In this document: positions 45,734 to 57,052 of the stretch, piece after piece
Position numbering within the stretch: the stretch's first letter is position 1
How the letters are laid out: each line of letters opens with the position of its first letter
Assembly: GCA_965153355.1 (NCBI GenBank)
Contig: OZ231127.1
Location: 32,984,001 to 33,048,000, forward strand
Origin: Flaccisagitta enflata
Taxonomy: Eukaryota > Chaetognatha > Sagittoidea > Aphragmophora
DNA: 64,000 nucleotides
Direction of reading: 5' to 3'
Notes under the pieces: generated by a model
Told to the model about the DNA's origin: nothing
The model's input: the letters and a program-made list of their open reading frames with translations, nothing else
Databases searched by the model: none
Position numbers and translations under genes: made by a program

Positions 45734-48700
45734 CGGACGTGGATAAAAATGCATACAGCCAAATCTTTGAAACTTCCTGTCGTGCGTCGTGAATTGCTTG
45801 CTGTAGCAACAGCTTTTTCGAGCCAACCCAACACTCCCAGACTTTATGACATTGTCAAAGTCAGCCTGAGAACCAAAGATAATAGGTTCATGGAAATGGA
45901 GGCAGTGGTATCTCCTGATGACAAACTCGTATCTGACATGCCTGCAATACGTTTTGATCCAACAAAAGAGTATCCCCACTTAAAAGGGATCAAATTTGCC
46001 GATGATTACCCTCGTGACTCTACCGAGGTTGAACTTCTGATTGGAAATGACTATGCCAACCACATCCAAACTGGAAGAAGGATGATTGGGGGTATTGATG
46101 AGCCCTGCGCGCTGGAGACCCTGTTCGGTTGGATTTTATCAGGGAATATTTGCCATGAATCAGCAAATGTTATCTCCACAAATAATGTGCAGGTTACTCG
46201 GTTGGAAAATGTGCTCGAAAAATTCTGGGAGATCGAAGACATACCAAATCCAAATTCACGGGTGAAAAATATCTTGGACGAAGAAGTCCATGAAAAATTC
46301 AAAAAGACCATCACCTATGATGAGTCAAAGCAGCAATACATGGTTGAGATACCATACAAAAGTGACGTGGAAGACTTGTCGGACAATTTAGCACCAACCA
46401 AAGCTCTTTACCAAAAGCAAATGAACATGCTGGAAAAAGATCCAGAGAAAATGAAAACCGTCCAAGATATATTTGATGGACAACTGGATCTTGGCGTTTT
46501 AGAACTTGTTCCGGAGGAAGAAACACTAACTGAAAAGGTCCATTATCATCCATGGCATCTTGTTCTTCGCCCCGGACATCCTACCACTCCTACCCAAATC
46601 GTAAAAAACGCCTCATACAAAGGTCGGAATGGGATTTTGCTCAATAGTGCCCAACATGTGGGCCCCAATCTGTTACCAGACATCGTTGGTTCTATCTGTA
46701 GGTTTAGAACAGGCAGTGTAGCCTTTACCACAGATATTACAAAAATGTTTTGGCAAATCAAAATTCCATTAAAGCAACAAAATCTCCATCGCATCATCAC
46801 CCCTCGAGGAACTGCCAAACAGACGACTGTTATGTTCGGTGAAAGTTCATCACCATTTCTCTCGATGGCCACCTGCCAGCATCATGCAGAACGCGAGGAC
46901 AGCAAGCAAAAATTTCCAAAAGCTTGTCAGCATGTGATGGATGACCTTTACATGGATGATATCCCTCCAACTGCAGATTCGGTGGGAGAAGCCGTGGATG
47001 CTTTGACACAAATAAAGGGATTCTTCACCAGCATGCATATGAAAGTCCACAAGATCAACAGTAACAGGAAAGATCTTTTGGCACAAATTGATGGCACTGA
47101 CGACAGAGAGGATGCAAATGTGCTTGGACTGAATTGGAACACAATCACTGATTCCCTCAATGTTCCCTCTAAGGAATGGGATTCTGTCCCATTAACAAAA
47201 CGGGAATTTCTTCAGGGGATCTCTTCATTTTGGGACCCCCTGGGCCAACGTGCCCCCCTGATTTGTTGGGGCAAAATGATCATGCAAAAGATTTGGCAGC
47301 ATGGATCAAACTGGGATGACCCACTCCCAGAAATTCTATGGCAGGAGATAGAATGTTTCAAAAAAGCGTGTCTGTTTGTTTTTGAAATCCCACGCTATTT
47401 CGGTGTGCCCATAGTCTTGCACATTTTTGTGGATGCCTCAGAAGGGGCGTACGCGGCTGTAGCCTATGTCATAACTGGAAAGGGCTCCTTCTTCCTCCTC
47501 TCAAAAACTAGGGTTAAACCCCTCAAAGTCGTTAGCCTTCCTCGTATGGAATTATTGGGTGCCGTTCTTGGTACAAAACTTCTCAATTTCCTCAAAGCAG
47601 AGGTTTTCAAATCTCAAATTGAAACCTTCATGTGGTCCGACTCAACCATCACATTGGGATGGATTGAATCCTCATCTTCACGTTACAAACCCTTTGTCGG
47701 AAATCGCATTGCGGACATTCAACGCACTTCCGCCACCCACTCCGCTAAGTGGATGTGGGTTCCTGGAGATCAGAACCCCGCAGATATCCCTTCGAGAGGG
47801 ACTTGGCCACTTCATGAAAAACAGGCCAAACTCTGGGCACATGGGCCAGAATTTTTACAGACGGGTGAATGGCCAACTCAACCGGAGGTGGAAAAACCAG
47901 ATCTTGAAAAGCGTAAAATTACTATAAATGTCGCTCAAGTCACGCCTCCCGTCATTCAACTAGAACGTTACAGCTCGTTTGAAAAAATGCTCCGCATCGT
48001 CACTATGGTGTGGCATTTTGGGTGCCCTTTGGCGGGGAGGGATGAGCCCCTTACAAATCAGCGGAAAAGGGCACTCCAAAAAATCATCTCCATGGAACAA
48101 AAAATTTTCTTTGCGGAAGAATATTCATGCCTTCAGAAAAATCAACCTATACCGCGAAATTCTCGACTCATTCAATTCAATCCAGTTCTGGAGAATGGCA
48201 TCATGAAGATGCAAGGGAGAGTAAGCAAAAATCTCATAATCCTCCCGGATAAATTTCATCTCACTCGACTGATAATCAGAGATGCACACATTTCTAACCT
48301 CCACGCAGGGCCAAACCAAACCCTAGCACACCTGCGTCAAAAATACTGGATTATAAAAGGCATGACTGCTGTAAAAGCGGAAACCAAATCCTGCATGAAG
48401 TGCAAGCGGATTAACAAACCTCTGTGCCAGCAGAAAATGGCAGATTTACCAGAATTTCGAAAAATTGCTTTGCCGCCCTTTGCCCATACTGGGCTTGATT
48501 ACGCTGGTCCTCTCCTTGTCAAATCAAGGAGGGATTCCACATCACCTGCAGAAAAGCGATGGATCGCTCTCTTCACCTGTGGTTCAACCAGAGGAATCCA
48601 TCTGGAAATTGTGAATGACCTGTCGACAGAAAAATTTCTGTCAGCGTTCTCTCGTTTTACCAGTCGAAGAGGAAAACCTCTTCATTTGTACTCGGATAAT

Positions 48701-48738
48701 GCCACAACATTCACAAAAGCAGCAAAGCATCTGCCTAA
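45734..48738 (+). pseudogene. pol: BEL/Pao Pol: protease, RT, RNase H, N-terminal integrase (interrupted)
   Basis: The same frame as gag continues after the amber codon without another stop until the insertion at 48739. Visible parts: the rest of the A17/DUF1758-type protease; RT with VAFTTDITKMFWQIKI and the catalytic YMDD at 46949-46960; RNase H-like FVDASEGAYAAV and WSDSTITLGW; an integrase HHCC zinc finger (HISNLHAGPNQTL ... CMKCKRI); and the integrase core with GLDYAGP (Asp 48497-48499) and LYSDNATTF (Asp 48695-48697). The third catalytic acid lies beyond the 9.5-kb insertion. The intact frame indicates a recent copy. Confidence 0.88.
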
Positions 48739-48854
48739 CAGTGGGTGGCATGCCACATATAGAAAACTTTTTGTAGACGAAAACTTTTTGTAGACGAAAA
48801 CTTTTTGTGGACAAAAATTTTTTGTCAACTGAATTCCTCAGTCGACTCGAGAAA

Positions 48855-49319
48855 ATTCTTCCTCAAAGATTTGTTTGGTAGTTCCACTTAATACCGAGAA
48901 AGAGGTGCTTTATCGATTTAGGCTTTTGCTTCCGAAACGCATGAACTAATCTGAAAGTTACCGGATGATTATGTCTGAGAAAGAGAACATGATGCAGAAT
49001 GATAATGGATGACCGATGACGGTCAAGAGACAATGCCTTTTTGCATCGTAACACTACGACATGATGACAAAGCTGACGACGAAGTCGACAAAGCTGATAG
49101 ATCAAAAAGAAAGAGAGAGAGAGAGACTTTAAAAACAAGCCCGACCGGGCAACTATGCGTCTGGACTGTCTTCGTGTGTATTGAAATTGGCCTTAAGCAT
49201 GTGACACATGTTGAGAGACAGATGGACGAACAGACAGCTAAAACGAACGAGTATCAAAAGAGGCTCTCAAAACCCCTTTGTCTATCATCTGATTCAGTAT
49301 AGGATCTCACCGTGGCCTA
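48855..49319. other. No gene seen inside the 9.5-kb segment
   Basis: Unique sequence with no supported frame. Confidence 0.4.
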
Positions 49320-49535
49320 AAACATCAGATGAATGTGGTTTTGGCACAAGCGTAACAGATGCACGGAAGAATGGATGGACAGACAGACCCTCTTATACAG
49401 ATGCGTTCCTGACGAAGGCATCCAAGAAACGCGGTCTTTGCACAAGCATAATGGACCGACCAACCGACCAGCGGACGAATAGACAGACCCTCTAATAGAG
49501 ATGCGTTCCTGACGGACGCATCCAAAAACCTTAAC
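49320..49535 (+). mobile_element. Two tandem HP-type hairpin ends, divergent subfamily
   Basis: Two units of about 100 bp each carry GGCACAAGCGTAA or GCACAAGCATAA, a GGACAGACAGACCCTCT tract and a hairpin end. The second hairpin, at about 49500-49522, is GATGCGT-TCCTGACGG-ACGCATC (7-bp stem) followed by CAAAAA. The first (about 49401) has a damaged 3' arm. Confidence 0.6.
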
Positions 49536-49544
49536 AGGTCGCCC

Positions 49545-49592
49545 TGCTTTGCTTGCTTGTGAATTGGAGTGAGAGGAAGCAGCGCCGCAGTC
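49545..49592 (-). mobile_element. GF tail fragment
   Basis: GCCCTGCTTTGCTTGCTTGT then GAATTGGAGTGAGAGGAAGC is the reverse of the tail of GF copy 1 (about 2710-2755). Confidence 0.6.
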
Positions 49593-50104
49593 GGGTGTGT
49601 CAATATGCAAAAGGTTTTATGATAAGACTATTAACATCTGACAGAATAAAGTAATAAATATAAAGACCTTTAGCGTTTTTATTTTATCAAATTTCATTCA
49701 TCTTCCGTTTTTTTCAAAACTGCTTTTTAGCCACTAATTTGTATATTGCTCTCTTAATGATTCTGTATCAGCATTATTGCTCAGGAATATAATCAAGTTT
49801 ACACATATAAATATCTTAGTGCTAATTCTAGTTATAACTGAGTAAATGTTGTTCATTTATCACAAAATCTATAAAAAGAAACAAAAACTAATCTTTTCTG
49901 TAGAAATCATGTGTCTTATTATCACCAAATCTTTATGCAAATACTGGAAGTATATATATTTTAGTTTATCTTTTCTTGCACTAAAAAAACGGAAGATGAA
50001 TGAAATTTGAAAAAAACAAAAATGCTAAATGTCTTAGAAATCTTTTGTTTACAATCCCTAATGTGGATGATCTGATCAAAAATACTATTGCATATTGCAA
50101 CACC
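49593..50104. other. No gene seen
   Basis: AT-rich. ACGGAAGATGAATGAAATTTGA near 49988 is an inverted copy of sequence near 49690, so a decayed foldback is possible. Confidence 0.4.
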
Positions 50105-50577
50105 CAAGCGGCGCAGCCCCGAAGGGGACGAAGTCCTGTAGAACACAGGGGGACTTTCGTTCATCCAGTCGTCCGTTCCTTCGTTCGTCCGTCCGTCTAT
50201 CCCCCCAGGCCCTATCAGGCTTGAAATCTGCCCTGTTAGGCCTAAAATCTGCCCTATCAGGCCTGAAATCTACTCTCTCAGGCCTGAAATCTGCCCTCTC
50301 AAGCTTTGAATCTGCATGAGAGGGCCGATTTAAGGCCTGTGAGGACAGATTGCAAGCCTTTGGGCAGATTTCAGGCCTGAGAGGGCAGATTCAAGGCTTG
50401 AGAGGGTAGATTTCAGGCCTGAGAGGGTAGATTTCAGGCCTGATAGGGCAGATTTCTGGCCTGAGAGGGCCTGGGGGGACAGACGGACAAACAGACGGAC
50501 GGACGAATGGACAAACAAAAGTCCCCCCGTGTTATACAGGACTTCGTCCCCTTTGGAGCCGCTGCCCAAAAACCAAT
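50105..50577 (-). mobile_element. Foldback element GF copy 5, with GGCCTGAAATCTGCCCT array
   Basis: The arms GCAGCCCCGAAGGGGACGAA ... CACAGGGGGACTTTCG (left) and the inverse ending CCGCTGCCCAAAAACC (right) bound it. Both have GTCCGTCCGTC tracts inside. The array is palindromic: AGGCCTGAAATCTGCCCTCT on the left, then its inverse on the right. Confidence 0.78.
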
Positions 50578-50754
50578 CAATTTCTTGTGTAACTTTGCGG
50601 TAGCCGTAGCCAAAAACCGCTGTGACAGACCCACCAACTGACAGAAAAATTATCTTATAGACAGACTATCTTATAGAGATGCGAGAACGCGTTTAGAAAG
50701 ATTAGCATAACTTATCTGGCTGAACCGGAAGTTAACAGAGCTATCTCGCAGAGC

Positions 50755-50922
50755 AACAAGGCCGGATACACGGCCACCAGTTGCGGACAGGTGGGCAGGG
50801 GCGGAAATGCGCATTTTCCCACTTTTCGACTTGATCATTACGGACGGACGGACGGACGGACGGACGGACGGACGGACGGACAGACAAAGCCTTTTAAAGA
50901 GTTGCGCGCCCGCAACTAAAAA
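50755..50922 (+). mobile_element. HP element, subfamily 2, complete copy
   Basis: It starts AACAAGGCCGGATACACGGC, then AGTTGCGGAC and GGTGGGCAGGGGCGG. A perfect GGAC tetranucleotide tract (about 50841-50881) is its centre. It ends with the hairpin AGTTGC-GCGCCC-GCAACT (50900-50917) and A5. Confidence 0.85.
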
Positions 50923-50940
50923 TGCTCCTACCGTTCACTG

Positions 50941-51577
50941 AACCGACTTATGTCGGGGTGCAAACGAAGCCAAAGTTTCGGTTTCAGACTCTTTTTTTAA
51001 CTATATCAATGACCAGATTAAAATTTTATGAATAAACTTTACACTTTTGCAGTTTATAATTGTCTTTTTAGTTAAAGAAAACCTATGATGATAAAGACAT
51101 TGCTTTGTTTTATTGATAAAGATAAGAAATGATCACTGAAAGTAATAGATTCTTTCAAAATGATAGAGCAAAAATTCAAAACCTATAAAGGGAAAATTCT
51201 AAGACTTGAACAAATTGAACAATTTTGTATTTCTAAGAACATGGCCTTCATCTCATATGTTTTTAGAATGAGGCCATGTTTTTGAAAATGCAAAATTTTA
51301 CATTTAGAGAGAGACTTAGAATTTTCCCTAAGACAAGTCAAGTTGCAAAATCAATTTTTTTTTAGAATTCCTTTATTTTTTCTCTTGTTTTTGCTTGTTC
51401 AGCACTCTTATTTTATCTACCAATGCTTTTCCATGCAAAACTAAAATAATTGCAATATAATGATTTTATTCTTTTATGAAAAAAATCTAAATCAGGAAAA
51501 TTCAAAATATTGAAAAAAATTAGTTTGACTCTTGAAATTTGGTCTTCGTTTGCACCTCGACTTATACATTTTCATCA
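50941..51577. mobile_element. Foldback element FB, copy 1
   Basis: The end GGGGTGCAAACGAAGCCAAA is inverted at the right as TTTGGTCTTCGTTTGCACCT. An inner inverted pair GGGAAAATTCTAAGACTTGA / AGACTTAGAATTTTCCCT lies at about 51190 and 51305. No target duplication was resolved. Confidence 0.6.
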
Positions 51578-51747
51578 AAATTTGACCAGCTTTAGAAAGT
51601 GAACTCTGTCATTCCTACTAAACGAACTATTCACTATTTAGATACTCGTTGAGGGCACCCTGAGTCTTGCCCAAATAAACAACACACATCGAGGACGCTT
51701 GAATGTTTTGATTCCTCACATATAGGACGAAACCACCCATAACTACA

Positions 51748-52697
51748 TAATTAAGTCACAATGCAAACGAAGGCAAAATTCGACAACCATATATATTCAT
51801 AACCTCCTTTACTTTTAAAATGTAACAAATCAAAATATAATTCATATTTTTAGTTTTATTATTCATATACACAATGCTTGAAAATAAAAACAAACCAAAA
51901 AACTTGATTGCATTGATGAGAGTCAGAAGCAATCACTCATATACAAGAATTCCTAAAAAATACATTTGCAAGAATTTCAGAAGCAGTTCAGTGAAATTCT
52001 AAGACTGTCTCCAGATGAAAATTTTTATATTTTTAATAACATAGCTCTATTCTTTTTTGTCTTCAAAATAAATCTGTTTTTGGAAATGCAAATTTATCAA
52101 ATTAGAAGCCGGCTTAGAATTTCACCCAAGACCACTCCATTTGCAAAATCAAATTTTCTTCATAATTCCACAATATTTGCATCATTTATTTTCATACATT
52201 AATTGAGATACCAATTATCTTTCATGCAAAAATATCATTAATAAAAATGAATAAAGCTATTTCTAGTTTTAACAAGGCTGACACCCATTAGTCGCGTGCG
52301 GGACATAAGTAACTTAAGATGACTTTTATTGACTCAAGATGACTTAAAATGACCCAAGACAATTTTAAATGACTTAAAAAGACATAAAATGACTGAAATG
52401 ACTACTTTGACCTATTTGACTTGTTATATATAAGTAAATAACTTAGAATGACTTAGAATAACTTAGAATGCTTTAAAATGACTTAGAATAACTTAGAATG
52501 ACTTAGAATGCCTAGATATAATTCAAAGTGTAATAAAAAAGTAAAGTGTGACGGACGGACCAACGGACCGACAAAGCGGGTTGTAGAGTCGCGTGCACGC
52601 GACTAAAAATTATTATTTGATAATATTAAAAATTGTTTAAAAAATGTGTTGACTTACTAAATTTTGTCTTAGTTCGCACTGTGACTTAAGTATGTTT
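51748..52697. mobile_element. Foldback element FB, copy 2, with nested HP element
   Basis: The end AAGTCACAATGCAAACGAAG is inverted at the right (TCTTAGTTCGCACTGTGACT). An inner pair GTGAAATTCTAAGACTGTC / GGCTTAGAATTTCACCC lies near 51990 and 52110. It is related to 50941-51577. The HP copy at 52271-52609 lies inside its right part. Confidence 0.58.
52271..52609 (+). mobile_element. HP element, subfamily 1, with GACTTAGAAT array
   Basis: It starts AACAAGGCTGACACCCATT, then AGTCGCGTGCGGGACATAAG. The array units are ATGACTTAAA and ATGACTTAGA. It ends with GGACGGACCAACGGACCGAC, GTTGTAG, the perfect hairpin AGTCGC-GTGCAC-GCGACT (52587-52604) and A5. Both ends match 40803-42066 closely while the array differs. 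Confidence 0.85.
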
Positions 52698-52755
52698 TGA
52701 TGACATTTGAAATAAAAGAATATTCGTAATAAAAAGTAAAAATCTAAAAATAGTA

Positions 52756-53090
52756 TGGGTCCGCGACCTTGGTCGATGTCAAACGGTGTTGTAAAACAGC
52801 TTGAAATGACGTCAAATAGCGTTGTGAAACCAAATTGGTTGAAAATTGAAAAATTCCAAAGTTATGCACTTTTAGGCTGGTGGGCCAGTAAGGCTGGTTG
52901 GGGTGGTCAGATCATACCATACACATAGGCTGGTACTACTTCCCTCCAAAAATGGAACAAATTGGTCAAAGCGTTCAAAAGTTAGCCAATTTTTAAAATT
53001 GTGGGTGACGATGACAATGACGACAACGACGACACCCACCCGCCTCGCATTGTAGTCTGCGTCGGAATGATATTCCGTCGTGGACAAAAA
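52756..53090 (-). mobile_element. Hairpin element DP, copy 2, reversed
   Basis: It starts GGGTCCGCGACC. Its unit carries AAATTGGTTGAAAATTGAAA, AAGTTATGCACTTTTAGGC and a ACGACAACGACGACAC tract. It ends with a 31-bp near-palindrome at 53055-53085 and A5. It is the reverse of 10995-12010 but holds only about one array unit. Confidence 0.72.
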
Positions 53091-53412
53091 TAATCAAATG
53101 CATCGCAAGCCTTTGAAAATCACATGGCGACTCGAGCCAGTATCAATTTATCAATGACGGCTCCGTTGTAGCCGGCGTTGCTATGCAGCTGACGCCGCGA
53201 CGAACACTAACACGATAGCCGCCGGTAGTCCTTCGTTGTGCACGTTTTCCACTTTACATCCATGCAATCGCAGTCTTGAGCCGAATCATTCCTCCATCTG
53301 ATTAATAAGATAGTTGATGAATAAGAAATGTTGTGCATATGTATAAATTTGATTACTTACATTACGCATATAAAAGTGAATACTATTTCTAACATGCAAT
53401 TTCCTATCAATG
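53091..53412. other. No gene seen
   Basis: Unique sequence without a supported frame. Confidence 0.4.
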
Positions 53413-53729
<317 letters not shown>

Positions 53730-53833
53730 TATGACGTTCAGATACTATTTTTCCTTCTGAACGTAATTCATTGTTAATCTTATGCCTTGACGGCATCGCG
53801 CGGTACCTAGTGGAGAATATACCATGAACACAT

Positions 53834-53908
53834 TTTCAGTCGCGGACACGCGACTCTACACCTTGCCGTGTCAGTCGGTCGGTCAGTCCTTCCGTCAGTC
53901 ACATTTTT
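53834..53908 (-). mobile_element. HP cluster unit 1, truncated
   Basis: The hairpin AGTCGC-GGACAC-GCGACT (53838-53855), CTCTACACCTTGCCGTGTC and a GGTCGGTCAGTCC tract are present. It is cut off where the next unit's T5/hairpin begins. Confidence 0.75.
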
Positions 53909-54119
53909 AGATGCAGACACGCTACTCTATAAAAGGCTTTGCCTGTTGGTCCGTCCGTCGGTTTGTGTGCGCGAGTCGAAAAGTTTTATAAATTTTTAAA
54001 TTTTTAATTTTTTTAATTTTTAAATTTATAAGTTTAATAAATTTTTTGTGTATGTGTCTGTGTTGGAAGTTGGGTTGGGTGCCCCTGCCCACTCGTTCGC
54101 AACTATATTGTCACTTGTT
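53904..54119 (-). mobile_element. HP cluster unit 2
   Basis: T5 and AGATGC-AGACAC-GCTACT (53909-53926, two stem mismatches), CTCTATAAAAGGCTTTGCC, an A/T-only centre (TTTTTAAATTTTTAATTTTT forms) and GCCCCTGCCCACTCGTTCGC. It ends TCACTTGTT at 54119. Confidence 0.75.
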
Positions 54120-54490
54120 AGATGCGTCCTTGCATCTCTATAATAGGCTGTGTCCGTTGGTTGGTTGGTCGGTCTGTTGGTTGGGTACATGAAAAGTATC
54201 AGAATCTTGCATTTTTCATCTGAAAAGTGGTACCAACTCAGTAAAAGTAGCGTACATTAAAAGAATCATTGATTACAGCATTCCTTTGTTCATAAACAAT
54301 ATTCATAAAAAAAAACATTCTTTCATAATAAAACGTTAATTAAAAACATTCATTCATATAAATCATTCATTCATAAAAAACGTTCATTTATAAAAAAAAA
54401 CATTCATTAAAAGAGGACGCCTCGTTGGCCTAGTTGAACTGCGAGCGGTCTTTGCAACCGCGACGCTGGTGCCTTGTATCCGGCCTTGTT
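54120..54490 (-). mobile_element. HP cluster unit 3, subfamily 4
   Basis: The hairpin AGATGC-GTCCTT-GCATCT (54120-54137) directly follows unit 2. A GTTGGTTGGTTGGTCGG tract and a CATTCATAAAAAACGTTCAT array follow. The far end GGACGCCTCGTTGGCCTAG then GAGCGGTCTTTGCAACCGC looks tRNA-like, and it ends CCTTGTATCCGGCCTTGTT. Confidence 0.78.
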
Positions 54491-54708
54491 AGTTGCAGAC
54501 ACGCAACTCTAGAGGCTTTGTCCGTCCGTCCGTGGGTCCGTCAGTCCATTTCTGTCCGTCCGTCAGAACGAGTCGAAAAGGGGGAAAACAAGTGTTTTTG
54601 AAGTTTTTTGTGTATGTGTTTGTGTTGGGAGGGGCATTGGGTGTGGATGGGGGTTGGCTGCCCCTGCCCACCCGTCCGCAACGATATTGTGACCCAGCGA
54701 CACTTGTT
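54491..54708 (-). mobile_element. HP cluster unit 4, subfamily 2
   Basis: The hairpin AGTTGC-AGACAC-GCAACT (54491-54508) directly follows unit 3. GGCTTTGTCCGTCCGTCC, a TGTGTATGTGTTTGTGTTGG part and GCCCCTGCCCACCCGTCCGC come next. It ends GCGACACTTGTT. Confidence 0.82.
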
Positions 54709-54826
54709 TTTCTATCGATTTTAATCGGCCAGTTTGCGTGCCTTTCTGTCTCTCTCTGTCTCACACACACACACCCACTCACTCACGTACTCACTCACGT
54801 ACTCACTCACACTCTCTCCTCTTTCA

Positions 54827-54848
54827 TCATCATCATCATCATTATCAA

Positions 54849-54898
<50 letters not shown>

Positions 54899-54899
54899 A
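54827..54899. repeat. (ATC)n microsatellite
   Basis: About 24 ATC units with one interruption. ACTCACTCACGTACTCACTC repeats precede it. Confidence 0.95.
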
Positions 54900-55134
54900 T
54901 AAATTCATAATGCATCATAAATCATTTTCTCCAATCTCGACTCTTGAGAATAACATCCAATTCAGGCTATCTTCAAAACTCATTAGTCGCGTCGCGGAAA
55001 AGCTTCCGGTCTCGATTCTGCACTGCTTCCGCCAAGTTCCTTGTCTACTTTCGCATTTCTGGTTATTCAGGAAGATTGGCAAGATTGTGCTATCTGTACC
55101 TCCGTGTGGGTGTTAGACTTCGTGTGTATGTTTG

Positions 55135-55136
<2 letters not shown>

Positions 55137-55215
<79 letters not shown>
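55137..55215. repeat. (GT)n microsatellite
   Basis: About 76 bp of GT, with imperfect GT continuing to 55276. Confidence 0.95.
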
Positions 55216-55216
<1 letters not shown>

Positions 55217-55276
55217 TGTGTTTGTGTGTGTCAGTGTTTGTGGGTGTGTAAGTGTGTGTGTATGTGTGTGTGTGCC

Positions 55277-56243
55277 TCTCTCTCACCGACATTGTTTAGA
55301 AGTGTCGTTGAATTTTTGCTTCTTCAGTCGTAGTGTTTCCCATCTCGCTTTTTCAGTCGTACGATTTTAGCTGAATTTAGCCTCATTTCTGAGATCAGAT
55401 CCTTTTCTCTTCTAGCTTGTATTTTGGAACAGGAATGTAGAAAATATCTCGGCATTAATTTGCGCAAATATTTATACTATTCTCAAGGCAAGGGAAGCTA
55501 AATTTTTAATGACTGATGAAATTTGAGCCTTGTAACTGCGTACCACTTCTTTGTTATTGTCGTTTCCAAGAATTTACGATAGTTTTTCTCTGATGCAACA
55601 CTCTTTTTCATTGTATACCGAATGCCGCATTCCTCGTGTTGCACATGATGATGCGACGTTGGTCGTGTACACAGCTTTTGATACAAGAAAGATCGCTAAT
55701 TATTTATCTTTCAATCCTTTCTGTGTCTCCTTGATGATCATGTGCACACAAGTGTAAAATTCTGTTTGGCAGGTGGAACAATATCCCTCACTATACCCAA
55801 ACTGAAAAATATGGAAAAGGGCCTTGTGAGCCCTCACTGTCAGACTTGGTTCAGTGAATCGACAACAATCACGATTGTTTTAACATGAAAATCACCATCC
55901 CACGAGACAGTGAGCAAAATGAGTGAACGAGCCTGTGAATTAAGCGAGCAAGTGAGGCGAGCAAAGCGAGTGAGCGGTGCTAGCGAATAAATGTAGCGAG
56001 CGACCAAGTGGCCCTCTCAAAACGCGATTGTCTCGTGTAGAAACAGGCCCTCAAAGACCCTCACCAGTCCACGGAATGAGGAAGCGCGTTGTCGTCGTCT
56101 TATGGGAGTCGCCGCTCGCCGGAAAAGGGAACGATGTCGAGTTGCCGTTGGTGTTTTCGAATGGTTGGAACTGTTCACCATAACAACCAACCAACCACAA
56201 TCGTCCATGCTGTTCGAAGGTGGTTGAACAAATATTCGCGTTA
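55277..56243. other. No gene proven
   Basis: It includes a reverse copy (about 55765-55850) of the repeat at 35004-35541 and a GCGAGCAAGTGAGGCGAGC-type tract at about 55930-56000. Short frames have no recognisable motifs. Confidence 0.4.
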
Positions 56244-56275
56244 CAGTAAAAGCCCGCTCTAACGGACTAGTAAAT

Positions 56276-56510
56276 TTTTTAGTTGCGGACACGCAGCTCT
56301 ATAAGAGGCTTTGTCCGTCCGCCGGTCCGTCGGTCCGTTGGTCCGTTGATCCATGAACAAGAGTCGAAAAGTGGAAACACAAGCATTTTGAAGCTTTTTG
56401 TGTATGTGTCCGTGTTGGAAAGCGTGTTGGGTGGGGTGTTGGGTGTGGATGGGGGTTGGCTGTCCCTGCCTACCCATCCACAACGATATTGTGACCCCGC
56501 GTCACTTGTT
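56276..56510 (-). mobile_element. HP element, subfamily 2, nested in a MITE
   Basis: T5 and AGTTGC-GGACAC-GCAGCT (56281-56298, one G-T pair), CTCTATAAGAGGCTTTGTCC, a GTCGGTCCGTTGGTCCG tract and GTGTTGGGTGTGGATGGGG. It ends GACCCCGCGTCACTTGTT. Confidence 0.82.
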
Positions 56511-56619
56511 TGTTTAAGTCCGAATTCTGTTACAGACAATACAAGAAAAAAAAAGAAACATTTAAAGAATATGAATCTACATCTATTATAAGCAGAATTT
56601 TGTTAGTGGTGGGTCACAG

Positions 56620-56970
56620 CATGTAGGTGGGTTGAGTGGGATAAAGTGACGCTTGGGTTTTTTTCCCATCAGGGCGGGATTTGAGGGACTGTGTAGGTGG
56701 GTTGAGTGGGATAAGGTAATGTTTGGTTTTTTTTTACCATCAGGGTGGGATTTGATGGACTGTGTAGGTGGGTTGAGTGGGATAAAGTGATTTTTGTTTT
56801 TTTTATCAAGGTGGGATTTGATTGACTGTGTAGGTGGGTCGAGTGGGATGAAGTAACGATTGGTTTTTTTCCCAGCAGGGTGGGATTTCATGGACAGTGT
56901 AGGTGGGTTGAGTGGGATAAAGTGACGTTTAGGCTTTTTTTCCCATCAGGGTGGGATTTGATAGACTGTG
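56620..56970. repeat. Tandem repeat, unit about 69 bp, five copies
   Basis: TGTAGGTGGGTTGAGTGGGA recurs at about 56622, 56692, 56763, 56829 and 56898. CATCAGGGTGGGATTTGATG closes each unit. Confidence 0.9.
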
Positions 56971-57052
56971 GGGCAGGGTTCAATTGTATCTCGTCTCGGC
57001 GGTCATCAGATCCGGCTCTCGAGCTACGATTGAGCAAATATTGCATCGCCTA

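Larger units (their letters stand above)
56244..56986. mobile_element. pogo/Tigger-like MITE, enlarged by nested insertions
   Basis: The ends CAGTAAAAGCCCGCTC and GGGCAGGGTTCAATTG are flanked by TA (56242-56243 and 56987-56988). The fragments CTAACGGACTAG and AGCAGAATTTTGTTAGTGG match the 175-bp MITE at 36997. An HP element (56276-56510) and a 69-bp array (56620-56970) enlarge it. Confidence 0.65.

Noticed and set aside
54410-54485. Functional tRNA gene
   Set aside because: The anticodon-like arm is good, but acceptor and T arms do not pair convincingly and the sequence is the end of a repeated element.
55977-56183. Short frame with a VVVVLWES motif
   Set aside because: No splice signals, no recognisable family, and it lies in a repeat-filled inserted segment.
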